The position numbers and the translations under genes are program-made. From an uncultured Mollicutes bacterium (lineage in GTDB: Bacteria; Bacillota_I; Bacilli_A; RFN20; CAG-826), in NCBI GenBank assembly GCA_945935945.1, contig CAMESA010000058.1, positions 1 to 6,220 of the forward strand: 6,220 nt of DNA, given 5' to 3'. Under the pieces are notes generated by a model, which had not been told where the DNA came from, did not search any database, and worked only from the letters and a program-made list of their open reading frames with translations. The stretch's first letter is position 1. Each line of letters begins with the position of its first letter. This document shows, in pieces, positions 1 to 6,020 of the stretch.

Positions 1-1674
1 ATCAATTGTTTTTGTTTCAAAATCTTTTGGTAATTTGTTAACTTGTGAGTCGTGGAATTTAATTTTAACTTCATTTAATTTTATATTACCTTGATAATAA
101 TCAGGATTTTCTTGAGCGAATTCATATTTTCCTTCAAATATCACTTTTTCACCATTATTAAGTTCAGTTGAAACATTTTCACTATCTGGATAGCATAAAA
201 TTGTATCGCCATTCTTATCCATTATATAATATGCACCAAAATCAATGCTTGCATTAGTCCAAACTGAATCAATGACAACACCTTCAACAAAATAAGTTTC
301 GCCATGTTTACCACTACTTCTTAAATCTGAAATTGAAGTAATGTTATATTCTTCTTTTTTTGAAACAACAATGAGTTTTAAGATTTCATCTAAAGAAGCA
401 AAATTTTCTTCTCCTTCAATTGCAGCAAGTGAGAAATTTCCAGAAACTTTTCCCATTTTGAATTCTTCTTGTTTGATTTCAGGTTCAACTTGAGGTGGAA
501 TTTCTTCTTTTTTGGTTATATTAACAGCTTGTTGAGCGACATTTTCAACCTTTTCAACCTTAATTTCCTGAGTTGGTAAAACGCTTTGATTCAAAACCGT
601 CCCAAAATCGAGGAGTTTCAACAAATAAACTTGGAATAAAAAGTTTGGATTACTTGTTGTTTTGAACTCGTTTTGACATTCAAGCAAAGTATCAATCATG
701 TAGAGTAATTCATTTGAAAGAAATCTTCCTTCAATTTGTTTTACGTCTTTTTCATCGCTTGATGAGAGTAAATTTGGATTTTTTGTCTTTGTATAAACGA
801 GTACATCTTTTAATAAATATAAAAGTTCGTTTGTTAAACGAGATAAATCAACGCTTCTACGAATAAAAGTATCGTATAAATCCAAAACTTTAATGGTATT
901 TTTCTCTTTTAAAGCTTGTAATAATGTGATTTTTTCTTCAGAAGTGGTAAGTCCAAAAAGTTTGACAATATCTGACTCTAAAATTTCAGTTCCACAATAT
1001 GAAATTGCTTGGTCCAAAATTGAAAGCGAATCTCTTGCACCACCTTGAGAAAGTTCAGCTATGAGGTTTAATGCTTTATTTGAACAAGAAACGCCTTCAT
1101 TTAATAGAACTCTACTGAGTAATTTTTTAATTTCGCTGTCACTTATTTTTTTGAATTCATATCTTTGACAACGAGACAAAATTGTAGGTAGAAGTTTGTA
1201 TGGCTCAGTTGTACATAAAATGAAAACACAATAAGATGGTGGTTCTTCTAAAGTTTTTAAGAGTGCATTAAATGCACTATTTGTCATCATATGAACTTCG
1301 TCAATGATGTAAACTTTATATTTTCCTTTAATTGGTGCATATTTAACCTTTTCAATTAAATTTCTGACTTCGTCAACGCCGCTGTTACTTGCAGCGTCTA
1401 TTTCGATGACGTCAGGATGAGATCCTTCAGTTATGCTTAAACAATTTGAACATTTATTACAAATTGTGCCAATTCCATCTTCACAATTTAGTGCTTTTGC
1501 AAATAGTCTAGCAACGCTTGTTTTTCCAGTTCCACGTGGACCTGAAAATAAGTAGGCGTGAGATATTTTTTTGAGTTTTAAAGAATTCAATAAGGTTTGT
1601 TTTATTGGTTCTTGACCAACTAACTCATCAAAATTTGAACTTCTATATTTTCTATACAATGCTTGATAGGCCAT
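1..1674 (-). CDS. dnaX: DNA polymerase III subunit gamma/tau (clamp loader ATPase), 3' end outside window
   Basis: I translated the minus strand from the ATG at 1674: 558 codons without a stop, in frame to base 1, so the C-terminus is missing. The product is the AAA+ motor of the clamp loader, which loads the beta clamp on primed DNA in the cytoplasm. It starts with the family signature MAYQALYRKYR. Visible motifs are Walker A GPRGTGKT (45-52), a zinc module of Cys64, 72, 75 and 78, Walker B IIDEVHM (123-129), sensor 1 CTTEP (154-158), the SRC arginine finger (Ser167-Arg168-Cys169) and sensor 2 GGARDS (211-216). A helical collar follows (about 230-355), then a charged, proline-containing linker (about 360-420), a short helix with LDEILKLIVVSKK (428-440), and a beta-rich tail (459-540) unlike the usual helical tau tail. 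A possible frameshift site lies at residues 438-440. The identity is certain; the nature of the tail is inferred. Confidence 0.97.
   Translation of the reverse strand, partial: MAYQALYRKYRSSNFDELVGQEPIKQTLLNSLKLKKISHAYLFSGPRGTGKTSVARLFAKALNCEDGIGTICNKCSNCLSITEGSHPDVIEIDAASNSGVDEVRNLIEKVKYAPIKGKYKVYIIDEVHMMTNSAFNALLKTLEEPPSYCVFILCTTEPYKLLPTILSRCQRYEFKKISDSEIKKLLSRVLLNEGVSCSNKALNLIAELSQGGARDSLSILDQAISYCGTEILESDIVKLFGLTTSEEKITLLQALKEKNTIKVLDLYDTFIRRSVDLSRLTNELLYLLKDVLVYTKTKNPNLLSSSDEKDVKQIEGRFLSNELLYMIDTLLECQNEFKTTSNPNFLFQVYLLKLLDFGTVLNQSVLPTQEIKVEKVENVAQQAVNITKKEEIPPQVEPEIKQEEFKMGKVSGNFSLAAIEGEENFASLDEILKLIVVSKKEEYNITSISDLRSSGKHGETYFVEGVVIDSVWTNASIDFGAYYIMDKNGDTILCYPDSENVSTELNNGEKVIFEGKYEFAQENPDYYQGNIKLNEVKIKFHDSQVNKLPKDFETKTID
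344..361 (-). promoter_or_regulatory. Candidate -1 frameshift / slippage site in dnaX with adjacent -1-frame stop
   Basis: On the dnaX strand the codons TCA AAA AAA GAA contain seven A (361-355) in the X-XXY-YYZ phase (A-AAA-AAA). After a -1 slip the ribosome would read Arg-Arg-Ile and then TAA at 346-344. The resulting 443-residue protein keeps the ATPase and collar but loses the C-terminal tail. Known dnaX genes make gamma at such A-runs by ribosomal frameshifting (Escherichia coli) or transcriptional slippage (Thermus). I see no well-placed internal Shine-Dalgarno (the nearest, AAGGAG, is about 50 bases upstream) and no strong downstream stem, so function is inferred from the phase and the close stop only. 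Confidence 0.4.
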
Positions 1675-1679
1675 GTTTT

Positions 1680-1686
1680 CTCCTTT
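1680..1686 (-). promoter_or_regulatory. dnaX ribosome binding site
   Basis: AAAGGAG on the minus strand, five bases before the ATG at 1674. It is a near-perfect match to the anti-Shine-Dalgarno and fixes the dnaX start, which also matches the family N-terminus. Confidence 0.85.
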
Positions 1687-1690
1687 CAAT

Positions 1691-1696
1691 ATTATA
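1691..1696 (-). promoter_or_regulatory. Putative -10 box of the dnaX promoter
   Basis: Perfect TATAAT on the minus strand. The hexamer 17 bases upstream (1714-1719, TGAATT) is a poor -35, and a small inverted repeat (TTAAT-TC-ATTAA, 1712-1723) lies over it. A start site six or seven bases downstream would give a leader of only about 10-13 bases, beginning right at the ribosome binding site. That is possible but short, so the box could also be chance in AT-rich DNA. Confidence 0.45.
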
Positions 1697-1748
1697 CACA
1701 AATCAAGTGCTTTAATTCATTAAGAAAGTTTTAGGAAATTCACTTTTT

Positions 1749-1767
1749 AAATATTCATAGAATATTT
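1749..1767. repeat. Perfect inverted repeat between dnaX and prfA, possible operator
   Basis: AAATATTC and GAATATTT (8-bp arms, 3-base spacer ATA) form a perfect dyad in the divergent intergenic region. It lies about 40-57 bases upstream of the prfA -10 box and about 50-75 bases upstream of the dnaX -10 box. With only A/T plus one G/C pair per arm it would be a weak RNA hairpin and has no T-tract, so a protein-binding site is likelier than a terminator. The regulator is unknown. Confidence 0.4.
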
Positions 1768-1782
1768 CTGCTGTTATTTGTA

Positions 1783-1811
1783 TTTTATTGATACTTCATT
1801 TTATGTATAAT
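1783..1811 (+). promoter_or_regulatory. Putative promoter of the prfA-prmC-tsaC-rpiB operon
   Basis: A perfect TATAAT -10 box lies at 1806-1811, 26 bases before the prfA start. The hexamer at 17-base spacing (1783-1788, TTTTAT) is a weak -35. A better hexamer, TTGATA (1788-1793), is only 12 bases away, which is too close for sigma-A. The -10 call is reasonable and the -35 is uncertain. Confidence 0.5.
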
Positions 1812-1823
1812 CTTTAGTTGAAA

Positions 1824-1829
1824 AAGAGG
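1824..1829 (+). promoter_or_regulatory. prfA ribosome binding site
   Basis: AAGAGG, eight bases before the ATG at 1838. It supports that ATG rather than the in-frame ATG four codons later. Confidence 0.7.
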
Positions 1830-1837
1830 TTTTTTGT

Positions 1838-2923
1838 ATGGATAAAAATATGCATGACAGACTTGTCGCAAGTGAAAAAAGGTTGAATGAAATCGATGAT
1901 TTATTACTTCAACCAGAAACAAGCTCTGATATGAATTTATTTAAAAAGTTAAACAAAGAAAGAAGTCAATTAGAACCAATAGTTGAAAAATTTCATGAAT
2001 TTTCATTCGCTTTAAATAATAAAAACGACGCTTTAGCAATGTGCGGAGATTCTGATCCTGAAATTTCTCAAATGGGAAAAGAAGAGTTGAAACATAATGA
2101 AGCTTTAATGGAACAAATCGAAGAAGAATTGAGAGTTTTATTAATTCCAAAGGATCCAAACGATGGTAAAGATTTAATTTTTGAAATTAAAGGCGCAGTT
2201 GGTGGAGATGAAGCAAACATTTTTGCTGGAGATCTTTTTAGAATGTATCAAAGATACTGCGAAGGAAAAGGCTGGAGGGTAAAAATTATTGACGTTTCAC
2301 CTGTTGGAGTTGGTGGTTTTTCATATATTCAATTTGTTGTTTCTGGAGATGATGCTTATTCAAGATTAAAATTTGAAAGTGGAGTTCATAGAGTTCAAAG
2401 AGTTCCAAAAACTGAAGCAAATGGAAGAATTCATACATCAACTGCTACCGTTGTTGTCATGCCACAAGTTGAAACTAATGAAGTAAATATTAATCCAGCT
2501 GATTTAAAAGTTGATAGATATAGATCTCAAGGCGCTGGAGGTCAAAACGTTAATAAGACTGAGTCAGCTGTTAGAATCACTCACATTCCAACTGGAATTG
2601 TTGTTTCATGCCAAACTGAAAAATCACAAATTCAAAACCATGAAATTTGTTTACAAATGCTTGCAAGTAAATTAGCACAACTTGAAGAAGAGAAAAAAGC
2701 TAAAACTGAAGCTCAATTTAGAAGCAAAATTGGTTCAGGTGATAGAAACGAAAAAATTAGAACTTATAACTATCCTCAAAACAGAGTGACAGACCATAGA
2801 ATTGGATTTACAATTCAACAACTTGATAGAGTAATGGATGGTGATTTGGATTCCATTATTGATGCTTTAATTAACTTTGATCAAGAGCAAAAAATTGCTG
2901 GAAATAAAGATGGACTTAACTAA
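1838..2923 (+). CDS. prfA: Peptide chain release factor 1 (RF1)
   Basis: A 361-residue protein, full length for the family (about 355-365). RF1 enters the ribosomal A site at UAA and UAG and triggers hydrolysis of peptidyl-tRNA. An N-terminal helical domain (about 1-105) leads into the segment with GAVGGDEANIFAGDLFRMY (119-137). The stop-codon-reading PxT tripeptide is Pro190-Lys191-Thr192 inside RVPKTEANGRIHTSTATV, and this context separates RF1 from RF2 (SPF). The catalytic GGQ is at 234-236 in RSQGAGGQNVNKTESAVR, and its Gln236 is the site PrmC methylates. It is the first gene of a four-gene operon. Its last 14 bases overlap prmC, so enzyme and substrate are made from the same message. Nothing is unusual in the sequence. 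Confidence 0.98.
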   Translation: MDKNMHDRLVASEKRLNEIDDLLLQPETSSDMNLFKKLNKERSQLEPIVEKFHEFSFALNNKNDALAMCGDSDPEISQMGKEELKHNEALMEQIEEELRVLLIPKDPNDGKDLIFEIKGAVGGDEANIFAGDLFRMYQRYCEGKGWRVKIIDVSPVGVGGFSYIQFVVSGDDAYSRLKFESGVHRVQRVPKTEANGRIHTSTATVVVMPQVETNEVNINPADLKVDRYRSQGAGGQNVNKTESAVRITHIPTGIVVSCQTEKSQIQNHEICLQMLASKLAQLEEEKKAKTEAQFRSKIGSGDRNEKIRTYNYPQNRVTDHRIGFTIQQLDRVMDGDLDSIIDALINFDQEQKIAGNKDGLN

Positions 2924-3785
2924 TAGAGAAGCATTTTTTGAAGCAAAAAATAGAATAGAAAAAGCTAAAGTAAAGATCTCAGATAGTGAACTTTACACCA
3001 TTTTAATTAAAGCGAATAAATTTTCAAGTTATACAGAAATAATCACAAATTTTGACAAAAACCTTGCAGAACCCCAATATTTTTTTCAAAAACTCGATGA
3101 GATCATCGCTGGAAAACCAATTCAATACGCAATAAATTTAGCATCATTTTTAGATTTTGATTTATATGTTGATGAACGTGTTTTGATACCACGACCTGAA
3201 ACAGAAGGATTAGTTTTACTTGTTAAAGATATCATTTTATCAAACAAAATTAAGCACGATACAATCTTAGATGTTTGCACTGGATCTGGCTGCATCGCTT
3301 TATTTATGAAAGGAATTTTTCCAGATAGTAAAGTGTATGCAAGTGATAAAAGCAAAGATGCTTTGGATGTTGCAAAAATAAACGATGAAACTTTTAATGG
3401 AAACATTATCTTTTTACGTGGAGATAAATTGAAACCAATTATAAAAGAAAAGGTCAAACTCGATGTTTTAATTTCTAATCCACCATACGTTGAAAATAAA
3501 AAAGACATCGAATCAAAAGTAAAGAAATACGAACCAATGAAAGCGATTTATTCTCGAGTTGGCGAAAAATTTTATCTAAATTATTTCAAAAATTACAAAA
3601 AAGTAATGAAAGATAAGTTTATTATGGCTTTTGAAATAAATTATGATCAAGAAGATGTCTTAACAAAAGCAATTGAAAAATATTTTAAAGACATTAAAGA
3701 CTTAAAGTTTAAGTTTTACAAAGATATTTATGGATTAAATAGATATTTAATTATTTTAAGAGGCTATGAAAATGCAAATTTATAG
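2910..3785 (+). CDS. prmC: Release factor N5-glutamine methyltransferase
   Basis: PrmC transfers a methyl group from S-adenosylmethionine to the GGQ glutamine of RF1/RF2. From the ATG at 2910 the protein has 291 residues, normal for the family. That start has a modest GGAA six bases upstream and overlaps prfA by 14 bases. A TTG at 2877 would add 11 residues inside prfA and is less likely. The N-terminal helical substrate-binding domain (about 1-85) ends with GKPIQYAI (68-75). Then come VLIPRPETE (91-99), the SAM-binding motif DVCTGSGCIA (121-130), acidic Asp146 after the second strand, and the catalytic NPPY (190-193). The end, KDIYGLNRYLIIL, matches the family C-terminus. The GG-x-DGL turn usual after NPPY is replaced by SRVGEKFYLNYF, a diverged form. 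The prfA neighbourhood confirms the role. Confidence 0.95.
   Translation: MDLTNREAFFEAKNRIEKAKVKISDSELYTILIKANKFSSYTEIITNFDKNLAEPQYFFQKLDEIIAGKPIQYAINLASFLDFDLYVDERVLIPRPETEGLVLLVKDIILSNKIKHDTILDVCTGSGCIALFMKGIFPDSKVYASDKSKDALDVAKINDETFNGNIIFLRGDKLKPIIKEKVKLDVLISNPPYVENKKDIESKVKKYEPMKAIYSRVGEKFYLNYFKNYKKVMKDKFIMAFEINYDQEDVLTKAIEKYFKDIKDLKFKFYKDIYGLNRYLIILRGYENANL
3758..3763 (+). promoter_or_regulatory. tsaC ribosome binding site
   Basis: AAGAGG inside the end of prmC. It is eight bases from the ATG at 3772 but only two from the ATG at 3766, so spacing favours 3772 as the tsaC start. Confidence 0.6.
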
Positions 3786-4377
3786 TAAAAAAGACATTTT
3801 AGAAGTTGCAAAAATATTAAAAAATGGAGGAATTATTGCCTTTCCTACTGAAACTGTATTTGGTTTAGGAGTCTTGTCAAACTCAAAAGAGAATTTTTTA
3901 AAACTAGTAAAGGTTAAAAATAGAAATCCAGATAAACCATTTACTCTCATGATTTCAAAAATCGAACAAGTTAAAGATTTAGTTGAAATTGACGTAAAAA
4001 CTGCAAAAATTATTAAAAAATTTATGCCAGGACCACTAACACTCGTTCTAAAAAAGAAAAATAACAGCGAAATACCATCATATTTTGATCTAAATTCAGG
4101 TTATATTGGGATTCGAATTCCAGATGATAAATTTATTTTGTCATTAATTGATTTAGTAGATTGTCCATTGCTTGTGCCAAGCGCAAATAAATCAAATGAA
4201 AAACCTGCTAAAAATGTTGATGAAATCATTAAAATATTTGAAAATGAGATTGATTGTGTTGTTAATGGAGAATGTGGAAGTGGAGTTCCATCAACCGTTG
4301 CTAAAATTGATAAAGAAAATGTTATTATTTTACGAGAAGGTATAATAAAAAAAGAAGATTTGGAGGATGTAAAATGA
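3772..4377 (+). CDS. tsaC: L-threonylcarbamoyladenylate synthase (TsaC/YwlC/Sua5 family)
   Basis: The enzyme makes threonylcarbamoyl-AMP from threonine, bicarbonate and ATP, the first step of the t6A37 modification of ANN-decoding tRNAs. The TsaD complex finishes that modification; its genes are not in this window. From the ATG at 3772 it has 201 residues (203 from the ATG at 3766). This is the short TsaC form, without the extra C-terminal domain of Sua5. YrdC-fold motifs are AFPTETVFGLG (23-33), the KxR motif Lys49-Asn50-Arg51 followed by NPDKPFTLMI, FMPGPLTLVL (85-94), GIRIPD (113-118), the SxN motif Ser137-Ala138-Asn139, and PSTV...LREG (173-190). It overlaps prmC by 14 bases and rpiB by 4 (ATGA). 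The stop is TGA; if TGA were read as Trp, only four residues would be added before TAG. Confidence 0.93.
   Translation: MQIYSKKDILEVAKILKNGGIIAFPTETVFGLGVLSNSKENFLKLVKVKNRNPDKPFTLMISKIEQVKDLVEIDVKTAKIIKKFMPGPLTLVLKKKNNSEIPSYFDLNSGYIGIRIPDDKFILSLIDLVDCPLLVPSANKSNEKPAKNVDEIIKIFENEIDCVVNGECGSGVPSTVAKIDKENVIILREGIIKKEDLEDVK
4362..4366 (+). promoter_or_regulatory. rpiB ribosome binding site
   Basis: GGAGG inside the end of tsaC, seven bases before the ATG at 4374. It is a strong site that supports the 4-base ATGA overlap. Confidence 0.85.
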
Positions 4378-4811
4378 TTATTGCACTAGCTTGTGACCAT
4401 GGTGGTTTAGAATTAAAAGAAGAAATTAAAAAACATCTTGAACAAATTGATATTCAAGTCATCGATGAAGGAACTTATTCCTTAGATTCATGTAATTATG
4501 CAGAATTTGCAATTAAAGCAGCAAAAGACGTTGCTTCAAAACAAGCTGATCTTGGAATTCTTGTTTGCACATCTGGTGAAGGCGTGGCAATTGCTGCAAA
4601 TAAAGTTAAAGGAATTAGATGTGGAATTGGTTATAACGATGAAGTAAGTCATTTATTACGTGAACATAACGATGCAAATATGATTTCTTTTGGTGCAAAA
4701 TTCATGTCAACTTCTGACGTTTTAAGACGTGTTGATATATTCATTCACGCTAGATTTGAAGGTGGAAGACACGAAAAACGTGTTGAAACAATTAAAAACG
4801 AAGAAAAATAA
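4374..4811 (+). CDS. rpiB: Ribose-5-phosphate isomerase B (RpiB/LacAB family)
   Basis: It interconverts ribulose 5-phosphate and ribose 5-phosphate in the non-oxidative pentose phosphate pathway. The length of 145 residues is normal. Family marks are ALACDHGGLELK (5-16) with Asp8 and His9, the active-site loop Cys65-Thr-Ser-Gly-Glu-Gly70 followed by VAIAANKVKGIRCG (71-84), EHNDANMISFGAKF (97-110) with the catalytic His98, and the phosphate-binding end FEGGRHEKRV (128-137). The usual loop is CGTGxG; here it is CTSGEG, keeping the catalytic Cys but with Glu69 inside the loop. This glutamate does not align with the catalytic glutamate of mycobacterial RpiB, as far as I can judge by eye. LacA/LacB (galactose-6-phosphate isomerase) is the main alternative, but the housekeeping operon and the absence of lac genes favour RpiB. 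It is the last gene before the terminator; B. subtilis ywlF lies in the matching region. Confidence 0.9.
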   Translation: MIIALACDHGGLELKEEIKKHLEQIDIQVIDEGTYSLDSCNYAEFAIKAAKDVASKQADLGILVCTSGEGVAIAANKVKGIRCGIGYNDEVSHLLREHNDANMISFGAKFMSTSDVLRRVDIFIHARFEGGRHEKRVETIKNEEK

Positions 4812-4847
4812 AAAAATTTTTCAAATATTTTTAAAAAAATTATTTTT

Positions 4848-4879
4848 GGCTCCTTTTATTTATGTGAAAGGAGTTTTTT
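4848..4879 (+). terminator. Rho-independent terminator after rpiB, overlapping the comFA leader
   Basis: The stem pairs CTCCTTT (4850-4856) with AAAGGAG (4867-4873): seven Watson-Crick pairs plus two G-U pairs at the base, a 10-base loop and then six T (4874-4879). It is preceded by a 36-base stretch of almost pure A/T after the rpiB stop. The stem is short and only moderately stable, so termination may be leaky. The 3' arm is also the comFA Shine-Dalgarno, so the element could act as a terminator, as a translation-blocking hairpin, or as both. Confidence 0.6.
4867..4873 (+). promoter_or_regulatory. comFA ribosome binding site within the hairpin 3' arm
   Basis: AAAGGAG, seven bases before the TTG at 4881. 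It is an optimal Shine-Dalgarno at good spacing, which makes the TTG credible. All seven bases are complementary to CTCCTTT just upstream, so the site would be hidden if the hairpin forms in a transcript reading through from rpiB. Confidence 0.8.
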
Positions 4880-4880
4880 A

Positions 4881-6020
4881 TTGAAATGTGATTTTTGTGG
4901 CAACGAAGATTTAAAATATTTTGGGAAAAGAAAAGATGGAAGTTACTATTGCAGAAGGTGCATTAGTTTTTTTGGTGAAGCTGCAGATGAAAATTTCAAA
5001 TTAAATAGCAAAAATGGATATTTGTACATCCCTTATAGGTTAACCGAAGCACAAGAAAAAGCATCTTCAGACATTCTTAGAGCATATAAAAGCGGTAAAA
5101 ATGTATTAGTTTATGCAGTTTGTGGAGCCGGTAAAACAGAGCTTGTTTATAAAGTGATTGAATATACTCTTCAAAAGGGTGGAAAAGTAGGGTTTGCTAT
5201 TCCTAGAAGGGATGTAGTTATCGAATTAGCAAAAAGATTAACTGGAGCTTTTAAAAATTATAAAGTAACTTCAGTTTATGGTGGAAACACTAATTTATTG
5301 ATTGGTGACATAATTTGTTTAACAACCCATCAACTTTTTCGTTATCCTCATTATTTCGATCTTCTTATTCTTGATGAGATTGATGCTTTTCCTTACAAAA
5401 ACAACTTTGTACTTAAAAACATCTTTATTAGATCAGTAAAAGGAAATTATGTTTTAATGAGTGCGACTCCTTCGGATGAAGAAATTGATGAATATCAAAA
5501 AGATGGAAATTCTCTTGTAACACTTTTTAAAAGACACCATGGAAAACCGATACCAGTACCAAAAATTATGGTGAGTTTTAGATTTGTTTTAATCATTTTA
5601 CTTATTATCAAAGGTAGAAAATACTTACAAGAGAATTTACCATTTTTGATATTCGTAGGATCGATTGGAGACTGCGAAACTTTGTATAAATTTATCAAAA
5701 ACCTTCTAAAACCTGGATATTTTGTTCATTCTAAATGCAAAGAACGCAAAAAAATCATTGATGATTTCAGAGATGGAAAGTATAAATTTTTAGTCACAAC
5801 TGCAGTTCTTGAAAGAGGTGTCACACTAAAAAATTTACAAGTTATTGTCTTTGATTCAGATTCAAATTTGTATGAAAAATCTACACTCATTCAAATTGCT
5901 GGGAGGGTAGGAAGAACTAAAGATGCACCAAGCGGAGAAGTTATTTTCATGGGTAAAAGAAAAACAAAAGACATGGTTGCAGCCATTAAAGAAATCGAAA
6001 GATGCAACTCCATGCTGTAA
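4881..6020 (+). CDS. comFA: ComFA, late-competence DNA-uptake ATPase/helicase-like protein
   Basis: ComFA is a membrane-associated superfamily 2 ATPase needed to pull transforming single-stranded DNA into the cell. The TTG start at 4881 has an ideal ribosome binding site and yields the N-terminal zinc finger Cys3-x2-Cys6...Cys24-x2-Cys27. Helicase motifs follow: LTEAQ (54-58, Q-like), Walker A AVCGAGKTEL (79-88), TTHQ (148-151), the DEAD-box variant LDEIDAFP (164-171), SATPS (194-198), HHGKPIPVPK (219-228), VLERGVT (309-315) and the motif VI QIAGRVGR (338-345) with two arginines. With 379 residues it is shorter than B. subtilis ComFA (about 460), mainly in the N-terminal part. Residues 231-243 (VSFRFVLIILLII) are strongly hydrophobic, possibly just buried strand and helix. 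No promoter is visible in the 69-base gap after rpiB, so expression may depend on readthrough. comFC follows with overlap; there is no comFB between them. Confidence 0.95.
   Translation: MKCDFCGNEDLKYFGKRKDGSYYCRRCISFFGEAADENFKLNSKNGYLYIPYRLTEAQEKASSDILRAYKSGKNVLVYAVCGAGKTELVYKVIEYTLQKGGKVGFAIPRRDVVIELAKRLTGAFKNYKVTSVYGGNTNLLIGDIICLTTHQLFRYPHYFDLLILDEIDAFPYKNNFVLKNIFIRSVKGNYVLMSATPSDEEIDEYQKDGNSLVTLFKRHHGKPIPVPKIMVSFRFVLIILLIIKGRKYLQENLPFLIFVGSIGDCETLYKFIKNLLKPGYFVHSKCKERKKIIDDFRDGKYKFLVTTAVLERGVTLKNLQVIVFDSDSNLYEKSTLIQIAGRVGRTKDAPSGEVIFMGKRKTKDMVAAIKEIERCNSML

Noticed and set aside
1788..1811. TTGATA (1788-1793) with TATAAT (1806-1811) as a -35/-10 pair
   Set aside because: The spacer is 12 bases, too short for a sigma-A promoter, so only the -10 is kept with confidence.
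1941..2159. 72-codon minus-strand open frame inside prfA
   Set aside because: It lies wholly antisense to a well-supported RF1 gene, has no recognisable motif, and its low-complexity composition is what an antisense shadow in AT-rich DNA gives.
3122..3508. 128-codon minus-strand open frame inside prmC
   Set aside because: It is antisense to the SAM-binding core of PrmC, which carries all the expected motifs. No family resemblance supports the antisense frame.
4374..4389. Evidence for genetic code 4 (TGA as Trp) at the tsaC stop
   Set aside because: Reading through TGA would add only four residues, while the two tryptophans I see (DnaX W472, RF1 W146) use TGG and no gene has an in-frame TGA. 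Code 11 is the simpler reading, though not proven.
4812..4847. A/T-only near-repeat after rpiB (runs of A and T) as a second hairpin
   Set aside because: The arms are imperfect and contain only A and T, so any stem would be very weak; it is treated as the A/T-rich approach to the terminator.
5495..5698. 67-codon minus-strand open frame inside comFA
   Set aside because: It is antisense to conserved ComFA sequence and has no motif or context.
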